A DNA stretch of 64,000 nucleotides from Streptomyces sp. NBC_00376 (GCF_036077095.1 NZ_CP107960.1:1364001-1428000), one strand, 5' to 3'. Shown: positions 25,082 to 36,546, counted from the stretch's first letter. The notes: generated from the letters alone by a model not told the origin. Program-made: numbers and translations.

Positions 25082-28000
25082 CTACGCCGAGGGCAGTTCC
25101 TTCAGCTGGATGTTGCGGAACGACACATGGTCATTGGCACCGTGGTTCTGGATGCCGATGTAGCCGCTCTTCAGGCTCCGGACCGGATCGGTGTTGGTGA
25201 AGTCGTTGATCTTCACTCCGTTGAGGAAGACCTGGAGACGTTCGCCCTGGACCTTGATCTCGTAGCTGTTCCACTGGCCGGGCGGCCGCAGGACCTGGTC
25301 GCGGGCCTTGGCGTTCGCCGCCTTGAAGGTGTAGATCGAGCCCGTGGTGCGGTCGGCCGCGTCCGTGGCGTCGATCTGGACCTCGTACCCGTTGTTCACC
25401 GCGGACCAGGGGTCGTCGGACTCCGGGAAGCCGACGAAGACACCGGAGTTGTCGTCGCCCTGCATCTTCCAGTCGAGCTTGAGCGAGTACGAGCCGAGCT
25501 CCTTGGCCTGGTAGGTGAGCAGGCCCATGCCGCCCTCGGAGCGCAGTTCACCGTCGACGATGTCGAACTTGCCCGGGCCCGCCTGCTTCCAGCCTTCGAG
25601 CGTCTTGCCGTTGAAGATCGACCGGTAGCCGGTGTCGGGCTTGCAGTCGGCCTTCACCTGGCCGGCCGCGTACCGCATGCCGCCGAGGAGCAGCTTGCGG
25701 AACTCCGGTTCGGCGTAGGACTCCTTGGTGTGGCCGAGGCCGGTGTAGAAGGAGCGGCCGCCCTGGTAGGTCTGGCACCAGGTGATGGGGTGGTCGCCCT
25801 TCATGGTGCCGCCGGTGTAGGTGGTCTCGTCGAGGGTGGCGAGGACCTTGGCCTGACTACGCGGATTGGTGCGGTAGTTGTACCACTCGTCGGTGCGGTT
25901 CCACTCGTCGCCGAGGTGCGCGGTGGCCGGGTGGCTGTGGTCCTCGACGCGGACGGTGGCGGGCTGGATGGCGGGGTGCGAGGAGAAGTACGCCCCGACG
26001 AGTCCGCCGTAGAAGGCCCAGTCGTACTCGGTGTCCGCCGCCGCGTGGACGCCCATGTAACCGCCGCCGGTGGCCACGTAGTTCTCGAAGGCCTTCTGCT
26101 GGTCGGTGTTGAGCACGTCCCCTGTGGTCGAGAGGAAGACGACGGCGTCGTAGCGGGCCAGGTTGCTGGTGGTGAACTGGCCTGCCGTCTCCGTGGCGTC
26201 GACGGTGATGTTGCTGTCCTTGCCGAGTTCCTTCAGCGCCGCGATGCCGTCGGGGATCGCGTCGTGGCGGAATCCGGCCGTCTTCGAGAAGACCAGCACA
26301 CGCTTGGCGGTCTTGTCGGGGGCGCTGTTGGAGAGCTCGAAGTCGTCGATGTCGTAGAGCGCCCCGGCGCCGCCCTTGAAGACCAGGAAGAGTTCGGTGG
26401 AGGTCGTCGGGACGCCGCGCAGCGGTACGTCGATGTCCTGGAAGTTGTCCCAGGCACCGGTCACCGGGACGGGTGCGGAGCCGAGGATCTTGCCGGTCGG
26501 CGAGCCGGTCCGGACTTCGAGGAAGCCGCCGGCGCCGCCGGAGGAGATCCGCGCGGTCAGCTTGGTGGATCCGGTCAGGAGGTACGGCTTGAAGGAGATC
26601 CAGTCGTCGTTGTGGATGTCACCGACCGTCTTGCCGCCGTGGGCGGTCGCCTTGTTCTGCGGGGCGACGCCCTGGGAGGCGCTGTAGTGCTCGGCCTGCC
26701 GGTGGCGGGGCTGGAGCTCGGACTGGTCGTGGCCGGACAGGGGGGCCTGGCCGCCTCCGCCGCCGTCGGTGTACGAGGCGTCGATGACGCCGAAGATGTT
26801 GGCGTTGGGGTCGTGCCCGCCGTCCATCTCCGTCTTGATGGTTCCGGTGCAGCCGTGCGCCGAGGTGATGGGGTGGCCGTGGCTGTCGTGGCCGAGGATG
26901 AAGCGGACCTCGATCTTCGAGCAGTCGATGGTCCCGTCCTCGGGATCGGTGACGGTCACCTTGAACGGGATCTCGTCGCCGAAGGAGAACAGCTGCCCGT
27001 CACCGGGGAGTTCCAGCTTCACCTTGGGAGCGGTGTTGCCGACCGTGACATGGACGTTGGCCGAGCCGGTGCGGCCGGTGGGGTCCGTCGCGGTGACGGT
27101 GGCGGTGTAGCTGCCGTTCTTCTTGTACGTGTACGTGGGGTCGGCGGCGGTCGATGTGCCGCCGTCGCCGAAGTCCCAGCTGTAGCTGAGCGTGTCGCCG
27201 TCGGCGTCGGTGGTTCCGGCCGAGGAGAACGCGACCTTGAGCGGAGCGGTTCCGGAGGTCTTGTTGGCGGACGCCTCGGCGATCGGCGAGCGTCCGCCGG
27301 TGGCGTTCTCGATGCGGTAGAGCGCCGAGTTCTGGTCGCCGCCGAAGTAGCCGGTGCCGTAGTCGAGTACGTACAGCGCGCCGTCGGGACCGAACGTCAT
27401 GTCCATCACCTGGGTTCCCGACCACGGGAAGGCGTTGATGGACTTGACCGTGCCGTCGGTGTCCTGGTCGATGCGCTTGATCCAGCGCCGGCCGAACTCA
27501 CCGGCGAAGAAGTTGCCGTCGTACGCCTCGGGGAATTTCACCGGCGAGTCGAGGTCGGCGTCGTAGTGGTAGACCGGTCCGCCCATCGGGGACTCCGAGC
27601 CGGTGCCGAACTCGGGCACGGACGCGCCGTCGTACGGGATCCAGGCGGGCTGGGCCGGCGGCAGGTCGACCAGACCGGTGTTGTACCGGGAGGTGTTCTT
27701 GGGTGCGGCGCAGTCGAAGGCCTCGCCGGAGGTCTTGGTCGCGAAGTCGTAGTCGACGAACGGGTCGTTCTTGCCGGTGCAGAACGGCCAGCCGAAGTTC
27801 CCGGCCTTGGTGACGCGGGCGAATTCGACCTGGCCGCCCGGTCCGCGCTTGGGGTCGGCGGCGCCGGCGTCGGGCCCGTAGTCACCGACGTACACGATGC
27901 CGGTGGGCTTGTCGACGGTGAAGCGGAAGGGGTTGCGGAAGCCCATCGCGTAGATCTCGGGCCGGGTCTTGTCGGTGCCCGGGGCGAAGAGGTTGCCGTC

Positions 28001-28807
28001 GGGGACGGTGTACGTGCCGTCGTCGGCGACCTTGATGCGGAGGATCTTGCCGCGCAGGTCGTTGGTGTTCCCGGCGCTGCGGCGGGCGTCGAACACGGGG
28101 TTGCGGTCCGGCCGGTCGTCGATCGGGGTGTAGCCGTCGGAGGCGAACGGGTTGGAGTCGTCGCCGGTCGACAGGTACAGGTTGCCCTGCGCGTCGAAGT
28201 CGATGTCGCCGCCGACGTGGCAGCAGATGCCGCGCGAGGCCGGGATGTCGAGGACCTTCTTCTCGCTGGCGGTGTCGAGCGTGCCGTCCTCCTTGAGGAC
28301 GAAGCGCGAGAGCCGGTTCACTCCGTCGAACTTGGCGAAGTCGGCGGCGGTGCCGTTCTCGGGGGCGTCGCCCGAGGGGGTGTCCAGCGGGGGCGCGTAG
28401 TAGAGGTAGATCGCCCGGTTCCTGCTGAAGTCCGGGTCGACGCCGACGCCCTGGAGGCCCTCCTCGTCATGGGAGTAGACGGGCAGGACACCGGCGAGCG
28501 TGGTGTCGCCGCCACTGTCGGTGAGCCAGAGTTCGCCGCCGCGCGCGGTGTGCAGGACGCTGCGGTCGGGGAGCACCGCCAGCGTCATGGGCTCGCCGGT
28601 CTCCGCCACCCCCTTGGCGAGGGTGACCTGCTGGAATTCCTCGGCCGCCGCGTCGGTGGCGGCCGGCGAGGACGGCCCCGTCGCGGCTGCACCGGGCGTG
28701 GCTCCCAGGGTCAGGGTGGCCGCGGCGAGCAGACCGCCGGTGAACAGGGCGAGAGATTTGCGGACGCGGAGCCGGGTTCTGCTCCTGTTTCTGGTGGTTC
28801 GGTGCAC
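25082..28807 (-). CDS. Large secreted protein: sorbosone dehydrogenase-like, PKD, CBM, ThuA, DUF1080
   Basis: 1241 residues. A basic start plus hydrophobic core and AAATG give a Sec signal (to about 43). Domains in order: a PQQ-type glucose/sorbosone dehydrogenase beta-propeller (about 50-500, with GNLYLSTGDDSNPF, MGFRNPFRFTVD, GALYVLDYGTGYFGG); a PKD domain (about 510-590, YSWDFGDGGTS); a CBM6-like sugar-binding domain (about 700-805); a ThuA-like glutamine-amidotransferase-fold domain (about 833-1048, VLVFSKTAGFRHDA, MGVHAAADTEYDW); and a DUF1080 3-keto-disaccharide-hydrolase-like concanavalin fold (about 1057-1240, SIFNGKTLEGWKQ). Such architectures are known in Actinobacteria but their substrate is not. 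It is alone between a terminator and a 300-base gap. Confidence 0.9.
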   Translation of the reverse strand: MHRTTRNRSRTRLRVRKSLALFTGGLLAAATLTLGATPGAAATGPSSPAATDAAAEEFQQVTLAKGVAETGEPMTLAVLPDRSVLHTARGGELWLTDSGGDTTLAGVLPVYSHDEEGLQGVGVDPDFSRNRAIYLYYAPPLDTPSGDAPENGTAADFAKFDGVNRLSRFVLKEDGTLDTASEKKVLDIPASRGICCHVGGDIDFDAQGNLYLSTGDDSNPFASDGYTPIDDRPDRNPVFDARRSAGNTNDLRGKILRIKVADDGTYTVPDGNLFAPGTDKTRPEIYAMGFRNPFRFTVDKPTGIVYVGDYGPDAGAADPKRGPGGQVEFARVTKAGNFGWPFCTGKNDPFVDYDFATKTSGEAFDCAAPKNTSRYNTGLVDLPPAQPAWIPYDGASVPEFGTGSESPMGGPVYHYDADLDSPVKFPEAYDGNFFAGEFGRRWIKRIDQDTDGTVKSINAFPWSGTQVMDMTFGPDGALYVLDYGTGYFGGDQNSALYRIENATGGRSPIAEASANKTSGTAPLKVAFSSAGTTDADGDTLSYSWDFGDGGTSTAADPTYTYKKNGSYTATVTATDPTGRTGSANVHVTVGNTAPKVKLELPGDGQLFSFGDEIPFKVTVTDPEDGTIDCSKIEVRFILGHDSHGHPITSAHGCTGTIKTEMDGGHDPNANIFGVIDASYTDGGGGGQAPLSGHDQSELQPRHRQAEHYSASQGVAPQNKATAHGGKTVGDIHNDDWISFKPYLLTGSTKLTARISSGGAGGFLEVRTGSPTGKILGSAPVPVTGAWDNFQDIDVPLRGVPTTSTELFLVFKGGAGALYDIDDFELSNSAPDKTAKRVLVFSKTAGFRHDAIPDGIAALKELGKDSNITVDATETAGQFTTSNLARYDAVVFLSTTGDVLNTDQQKAFENYVATGGGYMGVHAAADTEYDWAFYGGLVGAYFSSHPAIQPATVRVEDHSHPATAHLGDEWNRTDEWYNYRTNPRSQAKVLATLDETTYTGGTMKGDHPITWCQTYQGGRSFYTGLGHTKESYAEPEFRKLLLGGMRYAAGQVKADCKPDTGYRSIFNGKTLEGWKQAGPGKFDIVDGELRSEGGMGLLTYQAKELGSYSLKLDWKMQGDDNSGVFVGFPESDDPWSAVNNGYEVQIDATDAADRTTGSIYTFKAANAKARDQVLRPPGQWNSYEIKVQGERLQVFLNGVKINDFTNTDPVRSLKSGYIGIQNHGANDHVSFRNIQLKELPSA

Positions 28808-29106
28808 GAGTGTCCTCCGGAGTGTGCCGGTTGTACGGGCGGGGTGCTGCCGTGCCGTTCTGCGCGGGGACTGCCGCGCGGGTCGTTGGGGGTGTGCGGG
28901 ACACCTGCGACCCGAGTCATGTCATGTACACGATGTGGACCGTAGACCTGTTCGTCCGGGACGGAAAGCCCTTGAGCAGCGATCCGGTCGAACTTTTTCC
29001 CGCGTCAGGACAAAGCGGGGTGAGGGCAGGGGTGGGCGCGGGACGGCCACGGAGCTCCCCTCCCGGCCCGCCCCGCCCCGGCACCACCGCCCTGACCGGG
29101 GGCTGG
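28808..29106. other. Promoter-bearing gap upstream of the large secreted protein gene
   Basis: 299 bases without a gene. It must hold the promoter of the 25082 gene (minus strand) and the 3' end of the next operon. A GC-rich G/C block near 29040-29100 probably ends the upstream operon. I cannot point to a clear -35/-10 pair. Confidence 0.45.
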
Positions 29107-30111
<1,005 letters not shown>

Positions 30112-30122
30112 GGGCCGGCCTC

Positions 30123-31361
30123 CTAGAGAACCACGGGTGTGTGTACGGAGTTCTTCTCGGCGCTCTCCTCGACGGCTGCGAGCACCCGCTGCACCTGGAG
30201 TCCGTCCGCGAACGACGGTGCGGGGGCGGTCCCTTCGGCGATCGTGCGCACCAGGTCGCGGGCCTGGTGCACGAAGGTGTGCTCGTAGCCGAGGGCGTGG
30301 CCCGGCGGCCACCACGCCTCCAGGTAGGGGTGTCGGGGTTCGGTGACCAGGATGCGCCGGAACCCCGCCGTGGCGGCGGGTTCGGTGTGGTCGTGGAAGG
30401 ACAGCTCGTTGAGCCGTTCCAGATCGAAGGCGAGCGAGCCGCGCTCCCCGTTGATCTCCAGCCGCAGTGCGTTCTTCCGCCCGGCCGCCATCCGGGTCGC
30501 CTCGAAGGAGGCCAGCGCCCCGGAGGCGAGCCGGCCGGTGAACAGCGCCGCGTCGTCGACGGTCACCGCCCCCAGCACACCGGTGTCCGCCGCCCCGGAG
30601 AGCCCGGCCGACGGGCCCGCGAGCCGGGGCCGTTCGCGTACGAAGGTCTCGCTGACCGCCGACACCCCGACCAGCGGCTCCCCCGCCAGATACTGGGCCA
30701 GGTCGACGATGTGGGCGCCCAGGTCGCCGAGCGCGCCCGAGCCGGCGCGTTCCCGCTCCAGCCGCCAGGTGAGCGGTGATTCGGGGTCTACGAGCCAGTC
30801 CTGGAGGTAGGCGGCGCGGACGTGCCGCAGGGTGCCGAGCCGCCCCTCGGCGATCAGCTGCCGGGCGTACGTGATCGCCGGCACCCGGCGGTAGTTGAAG
30901 CCCACCATCGCGACCTGGCCGCGGGCGGCGGCGCGCTCCGCGGCCTCGGTCATCGCCTCGGCCTCGGCGACCGTGTTGGCGAGCGGCTTCTCGCACAGCA
31001 CGTGCTTGCCCGCCTCCAGGGCGGCGATGGCGATCTCGGCGTGGCTGTCGCCGGGGGTGCAGATGTCGACGAGTTGCACATCGTCCCGGGCGATGAGGGC
31101 GCGCCAGTCGGTCTCCGCCGCCGCCCAGCCGTGGCGGGCGGCGGCCGCGTCGACCGCGGCCCGGTCGCGTCCGCAGATCGCGGCGAGAGCCGGCCTCATC
31201 GGCAGGTCGAAGACGTGTCCCGCGGTGCGCCAGCCCTGTGAGTGGGCGGCGCCCATGAACGCGTATCCCACCATGCCGACGCCGAGCACCGGCGCACTCG
31301 TCGCCGGCCGCCGCGTCGGTGGCGCTGCGGCCTCCTGATCCGTCTCTTCCCTACGGGCCAT
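30123..31361 (-). CDS. Gfo/Idh/MocA-family oxidoreductase
   Basis: 412 residues, NAD(P)-dependent sugar or inositol dehydrogenase fold. The Rossmann motif [17 protein letters not shown] (about 29-45) has a variant G-x-G-x-x-G. The catalytic region is [16 protein letters not shown] (EKP lysine), then FNYRRVPA and [14 protein letters not shown], where the His in GAH is the usual catalytic residue. There is an unusual Ala/Pro-rich N-terminal stretch of about 25 residues. The gene lies 72 bases after the binding-protein gene and 11 before the barrel gene. The substrate is not deducible; it is probably the imported sugar or its keto form. Confidence 0.88.
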   Translation of the reverse strand: MARREETDQEAAAPPTRRPATSAPVLGVGMVGYAFMGAAHSQGWRTAGHVFDLPMRPALAAICGRDRAAVDAAAARHGWAAAETDWRALIARDDVQLVDICTPGDSHAEIAIAALEAGKHVLCEKPLANTVAEAEAMTEAAERAAARGQVAMVGFNYRRVPAITYARQLIAEGRLGTLRHVRAAYLQDWLVDPESPLTWRLERERAGSGALGDLGAHIVDLAQYLAGEPLVGVSAVSETFVRERPRLAGPSAGLSGAADTGVLGAVTVDDAALFTGRLASGALASFEATRMAAGRKNALRLEINGERGSLAFDLERLNELSFHDHTEPAATAGFRRILVTEPRHPYLEAWWPPGHALGYEHTFVHQARDLVRTIAEGTAPAPSFADGLQVQRVLAAVEESAEKNSVHTPVVL

Positions 31362-31433
31362 CGGGGCCTCCTCCTCGTCGGTCGTTCGATGAATACGGCA
31401 GGAGAGCTGGTCAGCGCCCTCCTGCGGGGCGGA

Positions 31434-32471
31434 TCAGCTGAAGCCCGTCGGCAGGTACTGGTCGATGTTCTCCTTGGTGACCACTGCCGAGTAGAGGGTG
31501 AGGCTGGTCGGGATCTCCAGCTCGGCCAGGCCGCCGACGCCCTTGCCCTGGGCCAGCGCACGGGCCAGGTCGATGGCGGACGCGGCCATCGTCGGCGGGT
31601 AGAGCACCGTGGCCTTCAGGACGCTGTCGCCGGCCTTGATGGCGTCCATCGCGGACTTGGCCCCGGCGCCGCCGACCATCAGGAACTCGTCGCGGCCCGC
31701 CTGCTGGATGGCGCGCAGCGCGCCCACGCCCTGGTCGTCGTCGTGGTTCCACAGCGCGTCGAACTTCTTCTGCGCCTGGAGGAGCTGGGCCATCTTCGCC
31801 TGGCCCGACTCGACGGTGAAGTCGGCTGCCTGACGGGCCACCAGCTTGATGTTGGGGTAGTTCTTCAGCGCGTCGGCGAAGCCCTGGCTGCGCTGCTTGG
31901 TGAGCTCCAGGTTGTCGATCCCCGCCAGCTCGACGACCTTGGCGTCCGCCTTGTCCTTGAGCTGTTCACCGATGTACGTGCCGGCGTTGAGGCCCATGCC
32001 GTAGTTGTCGCCGCCGACCCAGCAGCGGTAGGCCTGCGGGGAGGCGAAGATCCGGTCCAGGTTGACGACGGGGATGCCTGCCCGCATGGCCTCCAGGCCG
32101 ACCTGGGTGAGCGCCTTGCCGTCGGCGGGGAGGATGACGAGGACGTCGACCTTCTTGTTGATGAGGGTCTTGACCTGGCCGATCTGGGCGGCGGTGTCGT
32201 TGGAGCCCTCGGTGGACTCCAGTGTCACCTCGGAGTACTTCGCCGCCCGCGACTTGGCGTTCTCATTGATCGCGTTGAGCCAGCCGTGATCGGCCTGGGG
32301 ACCGGCGAAGCCGATGGTGACGGGCTTGCCGGGCTTGTCGTCGGCTGCGGGGCCGGTGTTCTTGGCGGTGTCCTCGGTCTTGGGGTCGTTGCTGGTGCAG
32401 GCGGTGAGCAGGGCGCCCGCGGAGACGGCTGCGGTGCCGAAGAGCAGTCGTCTGCGGCTGGTTTCTGGCAT
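31434..32471 (-). CDS. Sugar ABC transporter substrate-binding lipoprotein
   Basis: 345 residues. Twin-Arg SRRRLLFG followed by the lipobox LLTAC (Cys25) makes it a Tat-exported lipoprotein. The mature part is a type I periplasmic-binding fold similar to the ribose/xylose family: VTIGFAGPQADHGWLNAI, then LVILPADGKALTQVG and VVNLDRIFASP. The substrate loops differ from those of RbsB, so the ligand may be an unusual sugar. A start six residues upstream is possible. It lies 68 bases after the permease gene. Confidence 0.9.
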   Translation of the reverse strand: MPETSRRRLLFGTAAVSAGALLTACTSNDPKTEDTAKNTGPAADDKPGKPVTIGFAGPQADHGWLNAINENAKSRAAKYSEVTLESTEGSNDTAAQIGQVKTLINKKVDVLVILPADGKALTQVGLEAMRAGIPVVNLDRIFASPQAYRCWVGGDNYGMGLNAGTYIGEQLKDKADAKVVELAGIDNLELTKQRSQGFADALKNYPNIKLVARQAADFTVESGQAKMAQLLQAQKKFDALWNHDDDQGVGALRAIQQAGRDEFLMVGGAGAKSAMDAIKAGDSVLKATVLYPPTMAASAIDLARALAQGKGVGGLAELEIPTSLTLYSAVVTKENIDQYLPTGFS

Positions 32472-32539
32472 GGCTGTCGAACCCTTCATCCGGTGCGTGG
32501 CATCTGGCGTGGCGGGAGGGGCTGTGGGGCGGTGACGGG

Positions 32540-33586
32540 TCAGGTCTCGCCGTGCGCCGATGTGCGGCGCTGGACCAGGACGGCGGCGACGATGATCGCG
32601 CCCTTGGCGATCTGCTGGACGTCGCTCTGCAGGTTGTTGAGCGCGAAGATGTTGGTGATCGTGGTGAAGACCAGGACACCGAGCACGGAGCCGACGATGG
32701 TGCCGCGCCCGCCGCTGAGCAGGGTGCCGCCGATGATCGCGGCCGCGATGGCGTCGAGCTCGTACAGATTTCCGTTGGTGTTCTGGCCCGAGCCGGACAG
32801 GATGATCAGCATGAAGGCGGCGATGCCGCAGCACAGCCCGGAGAGCAGATAGAGGAAGAGCCGCTGGCGCCGTACGTCGATGCCGGCCAGCCTGGCGGCC
32901 TCCGCGTTGCCGCCGACCGCGACCGTGCGCCGTCCGAAGGTCGTACGGTTCAGAACCAGCCAGCCGACGACGGTCACCGCGGCGAACATCATCACCAGCG
33001 GCGGGATGCCGAGGAAGTACGAGTCGGGCAGGCCCAGGTCGAGGACCGATTTGACGGTGACGATCTGGGTCTTCCCGTCGGTGATCTGCAGGGCGAGCCC
33101 GCGGGCCGAGGCGAGCATGGCCAGCGTCGCGATGAACGGCACCATCCGCCCGTACGCGATGAGCAGCCCGTTCACCAGCCCGGCACCGAGTCCGACGATC
33201 ACCGCGGTGAACAGGATGCCCGCGAAGCCGTACTCCTGGGTGGCGACCGTGGTCGCCCAGACGGAGGCGAGTGCGACCATCGCGCCTACCGACAGATCGA
33301 TGCCGCCGCTGGTGATGACGAAGGTCATCCCGACGGTGACGACGCCGATGACGGAGGACTGGGTCAGGATCAGCTGGAGGTTCCCGGTGTCCAGGAAGGC
33401 GTCGGGCTCGGTGAACCCACCGACGACGACCAGCGCGGCGAGGACGCCGAGGAGCGAGAGGTTACGGACATCCAGGCGCCGGCCACTGCTGCGTGCGGGG
33501 CCGTCCTTCTCCCGGGGTCCGGGTACCGGGGCGACGGCCCCCTTGTCCGGCCCGCCCTGCTGCGTCGGGGAAACGGGCTGCGTCAT
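32540..33586 (-). CDS. Sugar ABC transporter permease
   Basis: 348 residues, RbsC/XylH-type permease with about nine to ten helices. The conserved motif FVITSGGIDLSVGAMVALAS lies about residues 89-108, and the C-terminal EAARLAGIDVRRQRLFLYLLSG stretch contains the family EAA-like loop that docks on the ATPase. The N-terminus (about 1-40) is Pro/Gly-rich and cytosolic. The ATG overlaps the ATPase stop by four bases (ATGA). Confidence 0.92.
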   Translation of the reverse strand: MTQPVSPTQQGGPDKGAVAPVPGPREKDGPARSSGRRLDVRNLSLLGVLAALVVVGGFTEPDAFLDTGNLQLILTQSSVIGVVTVGMTFVITSGGIDLSVGAMVALASVWATTVATQEYGFAGILFTAVIVGLGAGLVNGLLIAYGRMVPFIATLAMLASARGLALQITDGKTQIVTVKSVLDLGLPDSYFLGIPPLVMMFAAVTVVGWLVLNRTTFGRRTVAVGGNAEAARLAGIDVRRQRLFLYLLSGLCCGIAAFMLIILSGSGQNTNGNLYELDAIAAAIIGGTLLSGGRGTIVGSVLGVLVFTTITNIFALNNLQSDVQQIAKGAIIVAAVLVQRRTSAHGET

Positions 33587-35109
33587 GACGTCGGGCTCCC
33601 TTCCATCACTAGGTCGAGTACGCGGTGCTCGTCGAGCTCCCGGGCGTCGGCCGTGTGCACGACGCGGCCCTCGCGGAGCACCAGCACCCGGTCGGCGAGG
33701 CCCAGCACTTCGGGCACCTCGCTGGAGACGAGCAGGACGGCGAGGCCCTCGTCGGCCAGCCGGCGGATCACGGCGTACAGCTCGGCGCGGGCGCCGACGT
33801 CCACACCGCGGGTCGGTTCGTCGAGCAGCAGCACCCGGCAGCCGCGCAGCAGCCAGCGGGCCAGGACCGCCTTCTGCTGGTTGCCGCCGGAGAGCGTGCG
33901 GACGGGGGTGTCCGGGTTGTCGGGGCGCAGGGAGAGTTCGCGGGTGGCTTCGCGGGCCGCCCGGCGTTCGGCCCCGCGGTCGATCCAGCCCGCCCTGGAG
34001 AAGCGGGACATCGCGGAGACGGAGACGTTGCGGGTGACGGATTCGAGCATCAGCAGGGCCTGCGCCTTGCGTTCCTCGGGGGCGAGGCCGATTCCGGCGG
34101 CGACGGCCGCGCGGACGCTGCCGGTCCTCAGCTGCTTGCCGGCCACGGTCACCCGTCCGGCGCTCGGCCTGCGGGCGCCGTAGACGGTCTCCAGGATCTC
34201 GGAGCGCCCCGAGCCCACGAGTCCGGCCAGTCCCACGATCTCGCCCGGCATCAACTCCAGGTCCACCGGGGCGAATTCGCCCTTCCTCGTCAGCCCCTCG
34301 ACCTTCAGTACGGGCTCCGTCCCGGCCGTGCCCGCGCGGTCCGTGGTGCGCGGCGGGAAGACGTACTCGACATTGCGGCCGGTCATCATGGCAACGATGT
34401 CGCGTGTCGGGGTGGTCTCGGCGGGCAGTCCGACGGCCACGGCCCGGCCGTCCTTGAGCACGGTTACCCGGTCGCCGATCCGGCGGATCTCCTCCAGGCG
34501 GTGCGAGATGTAGACGACGGCGACGCCGTCGGCGGTGAGCGAGGCGACGGTGCGGAAGAGGTTGTCGACCTCGTCCGGATCGAGTGCGGCGGACGGCTCG
34601 TCCATGACGATGAGCCGGACGTCGTGCGAGAGCGCCCTCGCCATCGAGACGATCTGCTGCTGGGCGGCGGACAGTTCGCCGACCGGGCGGGCCGGGTCGA
34701 TCTCCGGGTGGCCGAGCCGCTTCAGCAGAGCGGCGGCGGCCGTGCGGCCCTCGCGGGTGCGGACGACGAAGCGGGCGGTGGTGGGTTCATGGCCGAGGAA
34801 GACGTTCTCGGCCACGGACAGCCCTTCGACCAGGTCGAGTTCCTGGTAGATGGTGGCGATGCCCAGCCGCATCGCGGCGATGGGCGACTTCAGCGCGACC
34901 GGTTCGCCGCGCCAGGTGATCTCGCCGTCGTCGGGCTGGTGAGCCCCGGCGAGCACCTTGATCAGGGTGGATTTGCCGGCGCCGTTCTGCCCGAGGAGAC
35001 AGTGGACTTCGCCGGCCTGGACCTCCAGGTCCACGCCGTCGAGGGCGCGCACTCCGGGGAACGACTTGGTGATGCCGGACATGGTGAGCAGGGGTGGTTC
35101 TGGTGCCAT
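33583..35109 (-). CDS. Sugar ABC transporter ATPase (double ABC)
   Basis: 508 residues with two ABC halves. Half one: LLGQNGAGKSTLIKVLAG Walker A, LSAAQQQIVSMARAL signature variant, LIVMDEPSAALDPDE. Half two: GLVGSGRSEILETVYG degenerate Walker A, LSGGNQQKAVLARWLL signature, VLLLDEPTRGVDVGAR. The layout is the same as RbsA but the two proteins are clearly diverged. The chosen ATG at 35109 has GAGGGG upstream; a longer start at 35151 adds 14 residues without a better site. It is the first gene of the minus-strand sugar operon. Confidence 0.92.
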   Translation of the reverse strand: MAPEPPLLTMSGITKSFPGVRALDGVDLEVQAGEVHCLLGQNGAGKSTLIKVLAGAHQPDDGEITWRGEPVALKSPIAAMRLGIATIYQELDLVEGLSVAENVFLGHEPTTARFVVRTREGRTAAAALLKRLGHPEIDPARPVGELSAAQQQIVSMARALSHDVRLIVMDEPSAALDPDEVDNLFRTVASLTADGVAVVYISHRLEEIRRIGDRVTVLKDGRAVAVGLPAETTPTRDIVAMMTGRNVEYVFPPRTTDRAGTAGTEPVLKVEGLTRKGEFAPVDLELMPGEIVGLAGLVGSGRSEILETVYGARRPSAGRVTVAGKQLRTGSVRAAVAAGIGLAPEERKAQALLMLESVTRNVSVSAMSRFSRAGWIDRGAERRAAREATRELSLRPDNPDTPVRTLSGGNQQKAVLARWLLRGCRVLLLDEPTRGVDVGARAELYAVIRRLADEGLAVLLVSSEVPEVLGLADRVLVLREGRVVHTADARELDEHRVLDLVMEGSPTS

Positions 35110-35280
35110 GACGAATCCCCTCGGCGAATGGGGTCTCCCCTGTTCGGACACGTCTGTCGGGACGTGTCCGGGAGCTCGGGGAAGGCCGATGAGCGGGCAG
35201 GGCTGTACCAGGTGCGGTGGTGCGGGTGTTCCGGCGCTCCCGGTGTTTCCGGGGCGCGCCCGTGCGTGGCCGGCCCGGGG

Positions 35281-36462
35281 TCAGGCCGGTGAGAAGAGGT
35301 GGTCGCTGATGAGCCGGGCGGCGCCGATCACTCCGGCGGCCGGCCCCAACTCGCCCAGCACGATAGGGAGATTGCCGGTGGCCAGCGGCAGCGACTGCCG
35401 GTAGACCTGGGTCCGGACGCTGGCGAGGAGGGTGTGGCCGAGGCCGGTCACACCGCCGCCGATCACCACCAGACCGGGGTTGAAGAAGCTGACGAGTCCC
35501 GCGATGACCTGGCCGACCCGGTTGCCGCCTTCGCGGATCAGGTCGAGCGAGGTGGCGTCACCGGCGGCCGCGGCGGCCGCCACATCGGCGGCGGTGAGTT
35601 TCCCGGCCGCTTCGAGACGGCCGGCGAGCTCCGCCGACCGCCCGGTACGGGCCGCGTCCTCGGCGTCGCGGGCGAGCGCGGCACCGCTGAAGTGGGCCTC
35701 CAGGCAGCCCCGGTTGCCGCAGGCGCATGCGCGCCCCTCGGGTTCCACCTGGATGTGGCCGATGTCTCCGGCGCTGCCCGTCGTACCGCGGTGGACATCG
35801 CCGCCTACGACGATGCCGCAGCCGATGCCGGTGCCGATCTTGACGCAGAGGAAGTCGCCCACGGAGCGCGCGACACCCGCGTGCTGCTCCCCCATCGCCA
35901 TCAGGTTCACATCGTTGTCGACCATGACGGGGCAGCCCAGTTCCTGGCTGAGCGCCTCGCGGACCGGGAAGCCGTCCCAGCCGGGCATGATCGGCGGTGC
36001 GACCGGTACGCCTTCGGGGAAGCGGACCGGGCCGGGTACGCCGATGCCGGCGCCGTCGAAACCCTCGGCGACCCCCGAGGCCCGGAGCTTGGCCGCCATG
36101 GACAGCACCTGCTCGAAGATGGCGACGGGGCCCTCGCGTACGTCCATCGGATGGTTGAGGTGGCCCAGTACCTCCAACTCGGCGTTGGTGACGGCCACAT
36201 CGACGGATGTGGCTCCGATGTCCACGCCGAGGAAGCGCAGTTGCGGAGCGAGCCGGATGTTGTGCGAGCGGCGCCCGCCGCGGGATGCGGCGAGGCCGTC
36301 GGCCACGACAAGTCCGGTGTCCAGCAGCCTGTCGACCTCGACGGCGAGCTTGGAGCGGGAGAGATCCACCTGATCCCCCAGCTGTGCCCGGGAGTTGGGC
36401 CCGCCGTCGCGCAACAGCCGCAGCAGTCGCGCCTGATGTGCATTCGCGGGTCGTGCAGTCAT
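35281..36462 (-). CDS. ROK-family transcriptional regulator
   Basis: 393 residues. N-terminal winged helix-turn-helix (about 1-70: LLRLLRDGGPNSRAQLGDQV and SKLAVEVDRLLDTGLV), then a ROK sugar-kinase fold: the ATP loop LGVDIGATSVDVAVTNA (about 80-96), VDNDVNLMAMGE and the zinc motif CACGNRGCLEAHFSG (about 243-258). It is probably the regulator of the sugar operon that starts 172 bases downstream. A GTG nine bases upstream of the ATG is an alternative start. Kinase activity is unlikely to be its main role. Confidence 0.92.
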   Translation of the reverse strand: MTARPANAHQARLLRLLRDGGPNSRAQLGDQVDLSRSKLAVEVDRLLDTGLVVADGLAASRGGRRSHNIRLAPQLRFLGVDIGATSVDVAVTNAELEVLGHLNHPMDVREGPVAIFEQVLSMAAKLRASGVAEGFDGAGIGVPGPVRFPEGVPVAPPIMPGWDGFPVREALSQELGCPVMVDNDVNLMAMGEQHAGVARSVGDFLCVKIGTGIGCGIVVGGDVHRGTTGSAGDIGHIQVEPEGRACACGNRGCLEAHFSGAALARDAEDAARTGRSAELAGRLEAAGKLTAADVAAAAAAGDATSLDLIREGGNRVGQVIAGLVSFFNPGLVVIGGGVTGLGHTLLASVRTQVYRQSLPLATGNLPIVLGELGPAAGVIGAARLISDHLFSPA

Positions 36463-36546
36463 ACGTCTCACGCGCCCCTCCCCGCCACATCGGCCTGTCC
36501 GTCGGGCTTTCGAGGGGAACGTAGCAGCGGTTGCCGGGAGTGGGAA

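Noticed and set aside
24938..28945. 1335-residue open frame on the plus strand
   Set aside because: Antisense to the large secreted protein gene. It is a GC-bias shadow: Val/Gly/Asp-rich without domains or a ribosome site.
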